Below, in pieces: positions 10,505-21,023 of a stretch of 64,000 nt of DNA; the stretch's first letter is position 1; each line of letters begins with the position of its first letter. The stretch is from Haematobia irritans (Eukaryota > Arthropoda > Insecta > Diptera > Muscidae): NCBI RefSeq assembly GCF_050003625.1, contig NC_134398.1, positions 200,812,583-200,876,582 on the forward strand, in the 5' to 3' direction. The notes beneath the pieces were generated by a model that ran no database searches, was not told where the DNA came from, and worked only from the letters and a program-made list of their open reading frames with translations. The translations under genes and the position numbers were made by a program.

Positions 10505-12847
10505 GGATATTATTTCTATAGAAAATTTTTACAAAATTTTATTTCTATAGAAAATTTTTCAAAATTTTATTTCTATAGAAAATTTTGTCAAACTTTCATT
10601 TCTATAGAAATTTTTGTCAAAATTTTATTTCTATAGAAAATTTTGTCAAATTTTATTCCTATGGAAAATTTTGTTAAAATTTTATTTCTGTAGAAAATTT
10701 TGTCAAAATTTATTTCTTTAGAAAATTTTTTCAAAATTTTATTTCCATAGAAAATTTTGTTAAAATTTTATTTCTATAGAAAATTTTGACAAAATTTTAT
10801 TTCTATAGAAAATTTTGACAAAATTTTATTTCTATAGAAAATTTTGACAAAATTTTATTTCTATAGAAAATTTTGACAAAATTTTATTTCTATAGAAAAT
10901 TTTGTCAAAATTTTATTTCTATTGAAATTTTGTCAAAATTTTGTCAAAATTTTATATCTACAGAAAATTTGTCAAAATTTTATTTCTATAGAAAATTTGT
11001 CAAAATTTTATTTCTATAGAAAATTTAGTCAAAATTTTATTTCTATAGAAATTTATTTCCTAGAAAATTTTGTCATCATTTCATTTCTATCGAAATTTTG
11101 TCAAAATTTTATTTCTATAGAAAATTTTGTCAAAATTATATTCTATTGAAATTTTGTCAAAATTTTGTCGAAGTTTTATATCTATAGAAAATTTGTCAAC
11201 ATTTTATTTCTATAGAAAATTTTGACAAAATTTTATATCTATAGAAAATTTTATTTCCATAGAAAATTTTGTCAAAATTTTATTTCATAGAAAATTTTGT
11301 CAAAATTTTATTTCTATCGAAATTTTGTCAAAATTTTATTTCTATAGAAAATTTTGTCAAAATTATATTTCTATTGAAATTTTGTCAAAATTTTATATCT
11401 ATAGAAAATTTGTCAAAATTTTATTTCTATAGAAAATTTTGACAAAATTTTATATCTATAGAAAATTTGTCAAAATTTTAGTTCTATAGATTTTTTTTTC
11501 AAAATTTCATTTCTATATAAAATTTTGACAAAATTTTATTTCTATAGAAAATTTGTCAAAATTTTATTTCTATAGAAAATTTCTCAAAATTTTATTTCTA
11601 TAGAAAATTTTGACAACATTTTATTTCTATAGAAAATTTGTCAAAATTGTATTTTGTCAAAAATTTATTTCTATAGACAATTTATCAAAATTTTATTTCT
11701 ATAGAAAATGTCTAGCTATTTTCCTCACAAGAATTTCTGATGTGCATATGTGCATATTTTGACAAAATTTTATTTCCATAGAAAATTTTGTCAAAATTTT
11801 ATTTCCATAGAAAATTTTGACAACATTTTATTTCTATAGAAAATTTAGTCAAAATTTTATTTCCATAGAAAATTTTGTCAACATTTTATTTCCATAGAGA
11901 ATTTTGTCAAAATTTTATTTCTATTGAAATTTTGTCAAAATTTTATTTCTATAGAAAATTTTATCAAAATTTTGTCGAAATTTTATATCTATAGAAAATT
12001 TGTCAAAATTTTATTTCTATAGACAATTTTTACAAAATTTTATTTCTATCGAAAATTTGTCAAAATTTTATTTCTATAGAAAATTTTTACAAAATTTTAT
12101 TGCTATAGAAAATTTTGTTAAAAATTTATTTCCATAGAAAATTTTGTCAAAAATTTATTTCCATAGAAAATTTTGTCAAAATTTTATTTCTATTGAAAAT
12201 TTTGTCAATATTTTATTTCCACAGAAAATTTTGTCAAAATTTTATTTCTATAGAAAATTTTGTAAAATTTTATTCATATGAAAAATTTTATTTCCATAGA
12301 AAATTTTATCCAAATTTTATTTCTATTGAAAATTTTGTCAAAATTTTATTCCTATAGAAAGTTTTGTTAACATTTTATTTCTATAGAAAATTTTTACAAA
12401 ATTTTATTTCTATAGAAAATTTGTCAAAATGTCATTTCTATAGAAAATTTGTCAAAATGTCATTTCTATAGAAAATTTTGACAAAATTTTATTTCTATAG
12501 AAAATTTGTCAAAATTTTATTTCTATAGAAAATTTTGTCAAAATTTCATTTCCATAGAAAATTTTATCAAAATTTTATTTCTATAGAAAATTTTGACAAA
12601 ATTTTAATTCTATAGAAAATTTGTCAACATTTTATTTCTATAGAAAATTTGCCAAAATTTTATTTCTATAGAAAATTTTGACAAAATTTTATTTCTATAG
12701 AAAATTTGTCATAATTTTATTTCTATAGAAAATTTTGTCAAAAATTTATTTCTATAGAAAATTTGTCAAAATTTTATTTCAATAGAAAATTTTGACAAAA
12801 TTTTATTTCTATAGAAAATGTCTAGCTATTTTCCTCACAAGAATTTC
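10505..12847 (+). repeat. 29-bp minisatellite array, block 1
   Basis: About 80 head-to-tail copies of a 29-bp unit that begins TTTCTATAGAAAATTTTG and ends TCAAAATTTTA. Variants have GTC, GAC or TTC in the linker, and single-base changes shift local spacing to 28-30. Because 29 is not a multiple of three, open stretches such as 12115-12357 show a 29-residue periodic peptide; this is an artefact of the repeat, not a gene. A 37-bp non-repeat tag (AAAATGTCTAGCTATTTTCC, then TCACAAGAATTTC) occurs at 11701-11737 and again at 12811-12847, so half of the block is a segmental duplication of the other. Confidence 0.95.
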
Positions 12848-14348
12848 AGATATGTTCGAAAAAACAGTTTTTCGTGCGAAATCGTGATTTTAGTAGAAGG
12901 CTAAAGGTGATAATTTAAAGTATCAAATGTTTTTGGTATATTAACCGCTCTGCAAAGGAACTTTTAATAATTGTGTACTAAGTAATATAGGAAACATATC
13001 CTTAAGGTTACTAAGTTGACAACACTCCTGTTAAAGTAACTCGTTGCATATTTAATACTTGACCAAATATTCCCAATATTTGTGAGTTACTTTTACGTAG
13101 TAGTCTTTATGTGTGGGGTTTTATTTGTTGTTGCTAGTGGTTCATAACTGGCTTTACTCGCTCTACAGTATGGTGGAACAAACTCTTATACCCTTAGCAA
13201 AGACAACATCATGGGACACGATATCACCATACGATTGAAAAACTACTTTTGTTCTCCATTGCGGGCCCGGTATATGTAGTTGGCTTCGTCGCCTTTGCTA
13301 TTTACACGAAAATGACAAAGACAAAAACTTGTTTATACAACTCGTGTGACAGGGAGAGAAAGAGAGTCCACAAATAAGAGAGTAAAAGTAGTTTAAGCCT
13401 TGCAATAGGGCAAAAGGGGTATGTAATACACTGCATGGGTGGATGTGGATAGCATAGTGGGGATAAGAGTGCGTGTTTGTGTGCAGATCAATGTTGCTGT
13501 AGTTAATATATATATGGGAAAACTACATTAGCAACATAGCTGCTGAACATAACGACAATTTTGATGTTTGTGCTCACCAAATCCAATAAAAAAACACAGA
13601 GAAAAATGTTTGTAACTGTTATTTCTGCTATATATGTGTTTCTCGAAGTGTTTTAGTCAATTTAATACGCAAGCGACAAAACTACTTTTATGGTCTGTAA
13701 ATAATATTCACTGAGTCCTCTAAAAGTGGTTGCTCCATTAAAGCTGTAGGAGGTTGTGTTTAGTATGAATGAATGGGTGACTTTAGGTTTATGTGTGTGT
13801 GTGTGTAGTGGAGAGCCCAATTGGAATAACAAGATTTTATCTCTGTTTGGCGCTTTCTGCTTAGGCGACATTGTTTGTTATGTAGGCAGTATGTGTAACT
13901 TTGACGTTTATCTGTCGGACACGTACACTTTTTTATCGTATTTAGCGAAAAACAAACATTTTAAATACACATGCACATACATACACTCTTCAGCATATTA
14001 CCCATATAACGTCGCTTTCTGTAGCTGTTATAACAGCTAAGAGAGAGTGAGAGAACGGGAGTTATATACAACGATGTACTAATAGTCATAACATGGCCTG
14101 CTGTTTATGTTTATCTTCATCAATCCCCCTAACCATTTTAATTTCATACCAGGAATATTTTCAAATTTTGGTCATAACCATAAATATAGCAGAAATCAAT
14201 GATATTGTATGGGGTATAACAAACGCAGGTAAGAAGAAGTCTCCTATGTGGAAGCCTTGGATAACATATTCTATTCCATTCCCATTTGTGGAATACAATA
14301 TATATAAGATGTGCACGTGACAAGAGATTTTATTAACATTTGATTCGA
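12848..14348. other. Unique non-coding sequence
   Basis: No gene is recognised. It contains a short TG run (about 13790-13806), a TATATATATGGG tract near 13510, and polypyrimidine/GAGA-like stretches near 13355 and 14040. Short open frames on both strands overlap each other and show no family features. Confidence 0.4.
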
Positions 14349-14551
14349 TTGCATACAAAGGGTCTTGAGTTCAATCACAGTTTCGAACGAATACCAAAAA
14401 GTTTTTCAACGATTTCCCCTCTCAGTAATACAGATGACATATCTGAGAGTTTCAAAGCTTCTCTAATCTGAAATGCCATTCGGACTCGGCTATAAAAAGT
14501 AGGTCCCTTGTCATTGAGTAAATATAGAATCGATACCATACTTAGCTAAAT
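14349..14551 (+). mobile_element. Diverged SINE copy lacking the head of its tRNA region
   Basis: This aligns by eye with the SINE that follows: TTGCATACAAAGGG, then AGTTTTTCAACG, CTCAGTAAT, GAGTTTCAAAGCTTCTC, CATTCGGACTCGGCTATAAA and GGTCCCTTGTCATTGAG in the same order. Many substitutions and a missing 5' end mark it as the oldest of the local copies. Confidence 0.7.
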
Positions 14552-14554
14552 ATG

Positions 14555-14829
14555 GGAGCCACCGTGGTGCAATGGTTAGCATGCCCGTCTTGCATACACA
14601 GGGCCCTGGGTTCAAACCCAGTTTCGACCAAACACCAAAAAAGTTTTTCAGAGGTGGATTATCCCACCTCAGTAATGCTGGTGACATCTCAGAGTGTTTC
14701 AGAGCTTCTCTAAGTGGTTTCACTGCAATGTTGAACGCCGTTCGGACTCGTCTATAAAAAGGAGGTCCCTTGTCATTGAGCTTAAAATAAAATCGGACAG
14801 CACTCATTGGTAAGAGAGAAGTTCACCAC
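14555..14829 (+). mobile_element. tRNA-derived SINE, copy 2 (3' end replaced)
   Basis: It starts GGGAGCCACCGTGGTGCAAT. The RNA polymerase III box A (TGGTGCAATGG) is intact; box B is altered to GGTTCAAACCC. The body contains CCCACCTCAGTAATGCTGG, CCGTTCGGACTCG and AGGTCCCTTGTCATTGAG. The tail is missing because the sequence jumps at GTTCACCAC|CTCAGTAATG into a second, partial body. Open frames on both strands here (for example the 98-codon frame at 14511-14807) are not genes. Confidence 0.85.
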
Positions 14830-15078
14830 CTCAGTAATGCTGGTGACATCTCAGGGTGTTTCAAAGCTTTCACATTGCAGTTGAACCACATAGATTTCAC
14901 TGCAATGTGGAACACCGTTCGGACTCGGCTATAAAAAGGATGTCCCTTGTCATTGAACTTAACATAGAATCGGTCAGCACTCATTGGTAAGAGAAAAGTT
15001 CACCACTGTGGTATCACAATGGACTGAATATTCTAAGTGAGCCTGGAATATCGGTCTGTCGCTATATCTAACCTAACA
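14830..15078 (+). mobile_element. Partial SINE body and tail fused to copy 2
   Basis: It begins inside the body (CTCAGTAATGCTGGTGACAT) and continues through CCGTTCGGACTCGGC, TCACCACTGTGGTATCACAA and GTGAGCCTGGAATATCGG to a short AACCTAAC tail. It has no tRNA head. Unequal exchange between two SINEs, or template switching during reverse transcription, would give this body-body arrangement. Confidence 0.75.
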
Positions 15079-15182
15079 GCTCACATCATAGGGTGGGTAC
15101 TATGTTCGGTTTTCGAGCCGAAAATAAACTTTTTACCGCGGATTCTTTTTTGAATCAAGTAATTTTAAAAGATGAATTTGTA

Positions 15183-15470
15183 CACACAAAAAAATTTCAC
15201 GAAAAATTTTCCAATTAAAATTTTAATTGAGTTTTAAAAAATATTCAATTAAAAATTTAATTGGTTCAACAAATTCTTTAATTGAAACAAAAATCAATCA
15301 CAAAAATAATAGTATCAATTAATTTTTTAATTGGATCAATTAACTTTTTAAGTGACCTTCAATTAATTTTTTAATTGATACTATCATTTCTGTGATTGAA
15401 GACATTTCAATTAAAAATTATTTGGATCAATTAATTTCGTGATTGAATCAGAAAATTTTTTTTTTGTGTG
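15183..15470. mobile_element. TA-flanked MITE, copy 2 (288 bp)
   Basis: Same family as 3112-3398: CACACAAAAAAATTTCACG at the left, TTTTTTTTGTGTG at the right, and TA on both sides (15181-15182, 15471-15472). The interior CAATTAATTTTTTAATTG palindromes are present. Confidence 0.88.
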
Positions 15471-15767
15471 TAGGCAACCAATGCATTAAACCTTTTCCAT
15501 CAATGGAAAATAAAATTGTTCCATCCCTGATATTTTGTTTTTTGAGCGAAAAAGAGACTGGCATTCTGCAAAAATTATTTCTCGTTTTATTGGAACTTGT
15601 GGTTTCAAGGATTTTTCATAAGTGAGCCTGAAATATCGGTCTGTCGCTATATCTAACCTAACAGCTCACATCATAGGGTGGGTACTATGTTCGGTTTTCG
15701 AGCCGAAAATAAGCTTTTTACCGCGGATTCTTTTTTGAATCAAGTAATTTTAAAAGATGAATTTGTA

Positions 15768-16055
15768 CACACAAAAAAAATTCACGTAAAATTTTCCAAT
15801 TAAAATTTTAATTGAGTTTTAAAAAATATTCAATTAAAAATTTAATTGGTTCAACAAATTCTTTAATTGAAACAAAAATCAATCACAAAAATAATAGTAT
15901 CAATTAATTTTTTAATTGGATCAATTAACTTTTTAAGTGACCTTCAATTAATTTTTTAATTGATACTATCATTTCTGTGATTGAAGACATTTCAATTAAA
16001 AATTAATTGGATCAATTAATTTCGTGATTGAATCAGAAAAAATTTTTTTTGTGTG
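15768..16055. mobile_element. TA-flanked MITE, copy 3 (288 bp)
   Basis: Nearly identical to copy 2 and with the same flanks, because it lies in the second unit of the 585-bp duplication. It did not insert independently. Confidence 0.88.
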
Positions 16056-16140
16056 TAGGCAACCAATGCAAGAAGAGACTGGCATTCTGCAAAAATTATT
16101 TCTCGTTTTATTGGAACTTGTGGTTTCAAGGATTTTTCAT

Positions 16141-17918
16141 ACATTCTTAGTTCAAAAATATTTCAGTATCACAACAAAAATTCCATTGGGAGATTATTGT
16201 TCTTTTTGAATTAAAAATGCGTACCATTTTTAGAATCACATGTATTTCTCTCCGAAAATACTCTTGAAATTCCAGAAAATCGTGTTTTTGACTCTAGCTG
16301 TTACAAAATGGAGATTTTCTTCCTGTATGAATTTGTCTGTTTTGCCAAATTTGTAAGAATACAGATTCAGTATAATGGAAACAGCTTTTAGCAAATTTTT
16401 TCTCTCAAACTATTAAAATACTTTGTCAAAATTATTGTATCATGAAAATTGTATACACAAAAGGTACTAAACCATTCACGTGGGTACTACGGTACTGACC
16501 AAGTTGAAAAAAGTACTATAGTACTGCATTTTCCCATCCCTGATTAATATGGGTCTTAAAAAGTGGCCAATCTATTCTGGAGTTTTATGGTTTCGTCTAA
16601 AACCAATCTCTTCCAAATGTTCAAGGCGTAATGCGAAACCAACCCAGAATGGTGTGGGAAAGATAGTTTTTTTCAACACTATTTCCCTATAGGCAATAAA
16701 CTTTTGCCTTAAATCCATAAAGAAAATTTTTGCTGATGTCCATGTGTATGGTGGCCATATACCAGAAACAAAAATGTTATGTACTGGCATGGGACCTTAT
16801 TTTTTTCTTATTTGCTTTTTGTAATACCTTCTAGAAGTTGAGAAGACTAAGAAATCCCTGGTCTCAGCTCCTTTTATTCTCCACACAAATACATGTACAC
16901 TAAAAAACAAGAATATCTTATGAAAACAAGAAGTATGGCCTGCGCCCTTTCTTAGTTTTCTCATTTAAGCTCTCTTTCTCTCGGTAGTTGTCTCTTCGAA
17001 TTATGACTACATTAATGGTTGGGTGAATATATATGCGTGTATGTGCAAGTGTGTGTATCAATTTAATGAATCCCCACAATAACGTTCATTTTTATCCACT
17101 TGTTCGTATGTTTACACATTTACTACATTCGTATATGCATACACACATCCATATACATATATCAATTGATATGATATGAATGTATGTATGTATATGTGTT
17201 GTGTTTTTTTTTGCAATTCTTTCGTCTTAATTCTTCCATATACATCAGAAACTATAAGCTACATACCCCCTAAGCATAAAATCAAAGGAATGATGGGTGA
17301 GTTTGGGTTTATGGTGAATTTATTCTTAAAAGACTTGTTGGGTTATTATTTTTTTTTAGAGGGGGCAGGCAGTGTGTTGTGGAAGACAAATAATTCAAAA
17401 GTAAAGCAAAAAACAACAATAGTATGATCAAGCTAAAGCACAGAAAAAGTAGTCAGTCCATAGAAAAAAAAAAAAGATGAGTACTTGACGAGTAGTACAT
17501 GTGAATGACAACGAAAACCACAAACTCAGATAAATATTGCAAAAATACTTCAACAATTTTGTATTTAATCTCTGACAATATAAAATTTATGAATAGTTTT
17601 TTTTCCATGTATTAGTGTATTCTTCTGATGCCGCCTTCCTTCAATTTAATTCGTCCATAGTTCTATTTCGGGGAAACGGAATCTTGGGATTTCCAGACTA
17701 GGAATAATACGCTAAGTGCGATTTCGTTTCTGACCAAATATGTTGCCCTTCTTTTTCCCCAATTGTGAGGGATCCTAAAATTAAAAAATGCAATTCCAAA
17801 AATGTTATACACTGATAAAAGAAGTTTCTTTAATGATTTGCTCTTTATTTTCAACCCAAGCCTCGAGTGATGGCATTAAGCTGCAATTTTGGTCATTTGA
17901 TTGATGTCTTAAGCCCAG
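16141..17918. other. Non-coding sequence, mostly unique
   Basis: No gene is recognised. GGTACTACGGTACTGACC and AAGTACTATAGTACTGC near 16485-16525, followed by TTTTCCCATCCCTGATT, look like the end of an old repeat; the phrase CCATCCCTGAT also occurs at 15522. 17020-17220 has TATG/CATA-rich simple sequence. The open frame at 17176-17427 has no family features. Confidence 0.4.
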
Positions 17919-18145
17919 AAAAAAGTGAACCCACCATGAAAGAAAATTTTGGTTTATATTAGAAAATTTTAACTAAAGTATTTTAGTAATGGCAATATGA
18001 TTCAAATAAGTTAATAATTTGTTTCAAATTGAAGAAATTTTATAATTTTTTTTTATTTTTTGTTGTTTAATAAAAATTCATATTATAAATAAAATTGTGT
18101 ACTTCATTTTTATAAAAAGTTTTTTTCTAATTTTTAGTTCATGCC

Positions 18146-19471
18146 CAGCGTTGCCACAATGAATTTTTATTTTGGGGCAACATTTTTCCAAAATTGGACC
18201 TAAATTCATACCAGCGGTCCACTTTCCAAATTAAATTAATATTATTTAAAAGTTAAAATTTTTCACAAATTTTACTTTAATAGAAAATTTTGTCAAATTT
18301 TTATTTCTATTTATTTCTACAGAAAATGTTTTATTTTTTTTATTTCTATAGAAAATTTTATCAAAATTTTATTTCTATAAAAAATTTGTCAAAATGTTAT
18401 TTCTATAAAAAATTTTGTCAAAATTTTATTTCTATACGAAATTTTGTCAAAATTTTATTTCTATAAAAAATTTTGTCAAAATTTTATTTCTATGAAAAAT
18501 TTTGTCAAAATTTTATTTCTATACGAAATTTTGTCAAAATTTTATTTCTATAGAAAATTTTGTCAAAATTTTATTTCTATACGAAATTTTGTCAAAATTT
18601 TATTTCTATAAAAAATGTTGTCAACATTTTATTTCTATAAAAAATTTTGTCAAAATTTTATTTCTATACGAAATTTTGTCAAAATTTTATTTCTATAGAA
18701 AATTTTGTCAAAATTTTATTTCTATAGAAAATTTTGTCAAAATTTTATTTCTATACGAAATTTTGTCAAAATTTTATTTCTATAAAAAGATTGTCAACAT
18801 TTTATTTCTATAGAAACTTTTGTCACAATTTCACTTCTATAGAAAATGTCAAAATTTTATTTCTATAGAAAATTTTGTCAAAATTTTATTTTTGTAGAAA
18901 ATTTTGTCAAAATTTTAGTTCTATAGAAAATTTTGTCAAAATTCTATTTCTATAGAAAATTTTGTCAACATTTTATTTCTATAGAAACTTTTGCTACAAT
19001 TTAGCTTCTATAGGAAATGTCAAAATTTTATTTCTATAGAAAATTTTGTCAAAATTTTATTTCTATAGAAAATTTGTCTAAATTTTATTTCTATATACAA
19101 TTTTGTTTTTTATTTCTGTAGAAAGTTATCGCAAAATTTTAGAAAATGTTCTTCCTATACAAAATGTTTGCATAATTTTGTATCTATACAAATCTATTTT
19201 TAAAGTTTATTTCTGTAATTTTGACAAATTTTTATTTCTATAGAAAATTTTGTTAAAATTTTATTTCTATAAAAAAGTTTGTCAAAATTTTATATCTATA
19301 GAAAATTTGGTCAAAATTTTATTTCTATAGAAAATTTTTAAAAAATTACCGATTTGGCGAAAATGGACCAAAATCAACCAAATTCCATTTGGTCCGACCA
19401 ATGGACCAAACATAAAAATTAATAATTTTTTGGACCAAGTTTGGTCCGATCGGACCAAAATGGCAACGCTG
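18146..19471. mobile_element. hAT-like non-autonomous element carrying a 29-bp minisatellite (1326 bp)
   Basis: The ends are CAGCGTTGCCACAATG and AAAATGGCAACGCTG, an inverted repeat of CAGCGTTGCCA. The flanks are a perfect 8-bp duplication, TTCATGCC (18138-18145 and 19472-19479). CAG-type ends with 8-bp duplications define hAT elements. About 1.07 kb of the interior is the 29-bp array. The right subterminal part is rich in TGGACCAAA/TTTGGTCC inverted motifs. No transposase is present; movement would have depended on an autonomous relative. Confidence 0.9.
18270..19340 (+). repeat. 29-bp minisatellite array inside the hAT-like element
   Basis: About 36 copies in the same orientation as block 1. 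Three monomer variants alternate locally: TTTCTATAGAAAATTTT, TTTCTATACGAAATTTT and TTTCTATAAAAAATTTT. The ordering of these variants (18400-18790) shows small multi-monomer duplications. The 103-codon frame at 18502-18813 is repeat-derived, with a 29-residue period. Confidence 0.93.
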
Positions 19472-19491
19472 TTCATGCCATTAAAGTAGAC

Positions 19492-20632
19492 TAGTGTTGG
19501 GCAAGTAACGACTATTTGATTACAAGTACTCGTTTCTGACTAATTTTTTGAGTATTCGTTACTAGTAAATGAGTACTCTTCAATCTTCAATGTCATTTTA
19601 TTTCTTTATTGGAAGCAAAATTTTTGAGTTTTGGGAAAGTATTAATTAAAGTTTTGGTAAATCGGTTTTCCCAGTTAAAATGGCGAGAAAAAGAAACAAA
19701 ATTGGCTTCAGCTCAAAGTATTACAAAAGGTGAAAAATGTAACTTAATTCTTGTAAAGGGTTGGTTTTGGAAACAATGACTCGCGAATAGTATGAAGAAT
19801 AATGTTGTTGACATCAAAACTATTTTTTCGTACAAGGTGGCAAGCTTATTGAAAAACCCTTGAAAGATTTCAACATTGGCTCTCATCGTTAAATTGAAAA
19901 TGGTGGATATCTGTTTCTAACGAGGCCTGTATATCTTTTTATAACACGTGAATAAAACTGAAAATGGAATACGCTTTTCTAAACTGTTTTTAAACTTCTA
20001 AAAAGAAGAAATTTTTATTAACCCTTTCACTACCGATGTCCACTTAGAAGGACGTTCGAAAAAGACTCCAAAATATATTTTCCCACTTAGTTTCGATTTA
20101 TTTCTCGATGTTATTTTAAAGTAGAGGCTTTAATATAAATAAGCTATAAATATTTTCAATATTGGTGAGGTCTAAAATACATTTTTATAAACTTCTTTAG
20201 CGATAAACGAAAAATACGAAAATTTGAGACAATTTTTCTAATGTATGTTTCTAGTAAATGGACATTCATACAAAAACTATAGCTGATACTTTTTCAGGTT
20301 CTTTTTTGTATTTTTTCTCACACTTTGAAGGATATTATAGGCCAAATAGCGCTTATTTTTGTAAGGCCATTTAGTCACAATTCAAGAATCAAATTTTAAG
20401 AACAAGCTCATATAGCTCTTGAAGTAATTGAGGCAGGTTTTCAAAATGGCAATTTTTGTTCTACATGCTGTTAGTACAAGTAAAAACAGAAGAAAAATTA
20501 AAGTTTTTAACAGTACGTTTATTTCGGTAGTGAAAGGGTTAAAAATTGCCCAAAATGCTTTTTTGTTTAATTTATATTAAAGTAACGAGTACTCAATTCA
20601 AAAGTAACGAGTAATCAAAATTTACAACACTA
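19492..20632. mobile_element. hAT-like MITE (family TAGTGTTGGG), copy B, with a nested insertion
   Basis: The ends TAGTGTTGGGCAAGTAACGA and TTTACAACACTA match copy A at 1900. The flanks are a perfect 8-bp duplication, AAGTAGAC (19484-19491 and 20633-20640). Removing the piggyBac-like insertion at 20022-20538 leaves about 620 bases, shorter than copy A because of internal deletions. Confidence 0.9.
20022..20538. mobile_element. piggyBac-like MITE (517 bp) with TTAA duplications
   Basis: The ends are CCCTTTCACTACCGA and TCGGTAGTGAAAGGG, a 15-bp perfect inverted repeat. They are flanked by TTAA on both sides (20018-20021 and 20539-20542). CCC ends with TTAA duplications are the piggyBac signature. 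No transposase frame is present. The matching segment of copy A (about 2645-2660) shows the empty site, which confirms the boundaries. Confidence 0.9.
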
Positions 20633-21023
20633 AAGTAGACAAAAAATATTTACAATAAGAAAAAAATTCTCACAAAGAAAGACATAATTATTTTTTTTCA
20701 CTTGTAAAAGAAAATTTTAGAGTTTGAAGGAAAAAATTCCGAGTTCAAAATTGCAAGAATGTCTTTAGTGCCCTACGAAATTGAACATGGGCGCACTTGT
20801 AGTAAAATTTACAAATTTAAAGGAATAATGAGCTATTTTGTGAGAAGTACGAATTTAGTATATCTGCTTCATTTGTGTATATTTGTTCCCCCGTTTTTTA
20901 CTTCATTTATCTAAAGAACGTCAAAAATTATTGGAATAAAGTTTCCTTTCTCCAAACATTATTAATCCATGAACTAAAATAAAGTTAAATTGGCTTTAGT
21001 GAAATAGAGGGTTCACTTTTTTT

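Larger units (their letters stand above)
15035..16140 (+). repeat. 585-bp tandem duplication (15035-15619 and 15620-16140)
   Basis: Both copies begin AAGTGAGCCTG (the SINE tail), pass through GGTGGGTACTATGTTCGG and TTTTACCGCGGATTC, carry a MITE at the same place, and end in TGGTTTCAAGGATTTTTCAT. The offset is exactly 585 bases. The second copy lacks about 65 bases present in the first (15486-15550). The duplication arose after both the SINE and the MITE had inserted. Confidence 0.9.
17919..21023. mobile_element. Old TIR element split by two hAT insertions
   Basis: The outer ends are inverted repeats: AAAAAAGTGAACCC at 17919-17932 and GGGTTCACTTTTTT at 21009-21022. The element's own sequence appears to be 17919-18145, the short piece 19480-19491 and 20641-21023, about 620 bases in all. 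The rest is later insertions. The left portion (GTGAACCCACCATGAAAGAAAATTTTGG) has a relative near 7715-7810. No clear target duplication was found, so the superfamily is unknown. Confidence 0.6.

Noticed and set aside
10505..12847. CRISPR-like regular repeats
   Set aside because: Units are contiguous with no spacers, the host is an animal, and the sequence is a minisatellite.
10365..13030. hAT-like boundaries for array block 1 (TAGTGTTGCCATTT at the left, TTGACAACACT at the right)
   Set aside because: The flanking 8-mers do not match, so there is no target duplication; the resemblance is too short to claim an element.
15085..16545. A single element bounded by AGGGTGGGTACT and CCCATCCCTGA
   Set aside because: The ends match only loosely and no target duplication was found; the region is better explained by the 585-bp duplication plus unrelated remnants.
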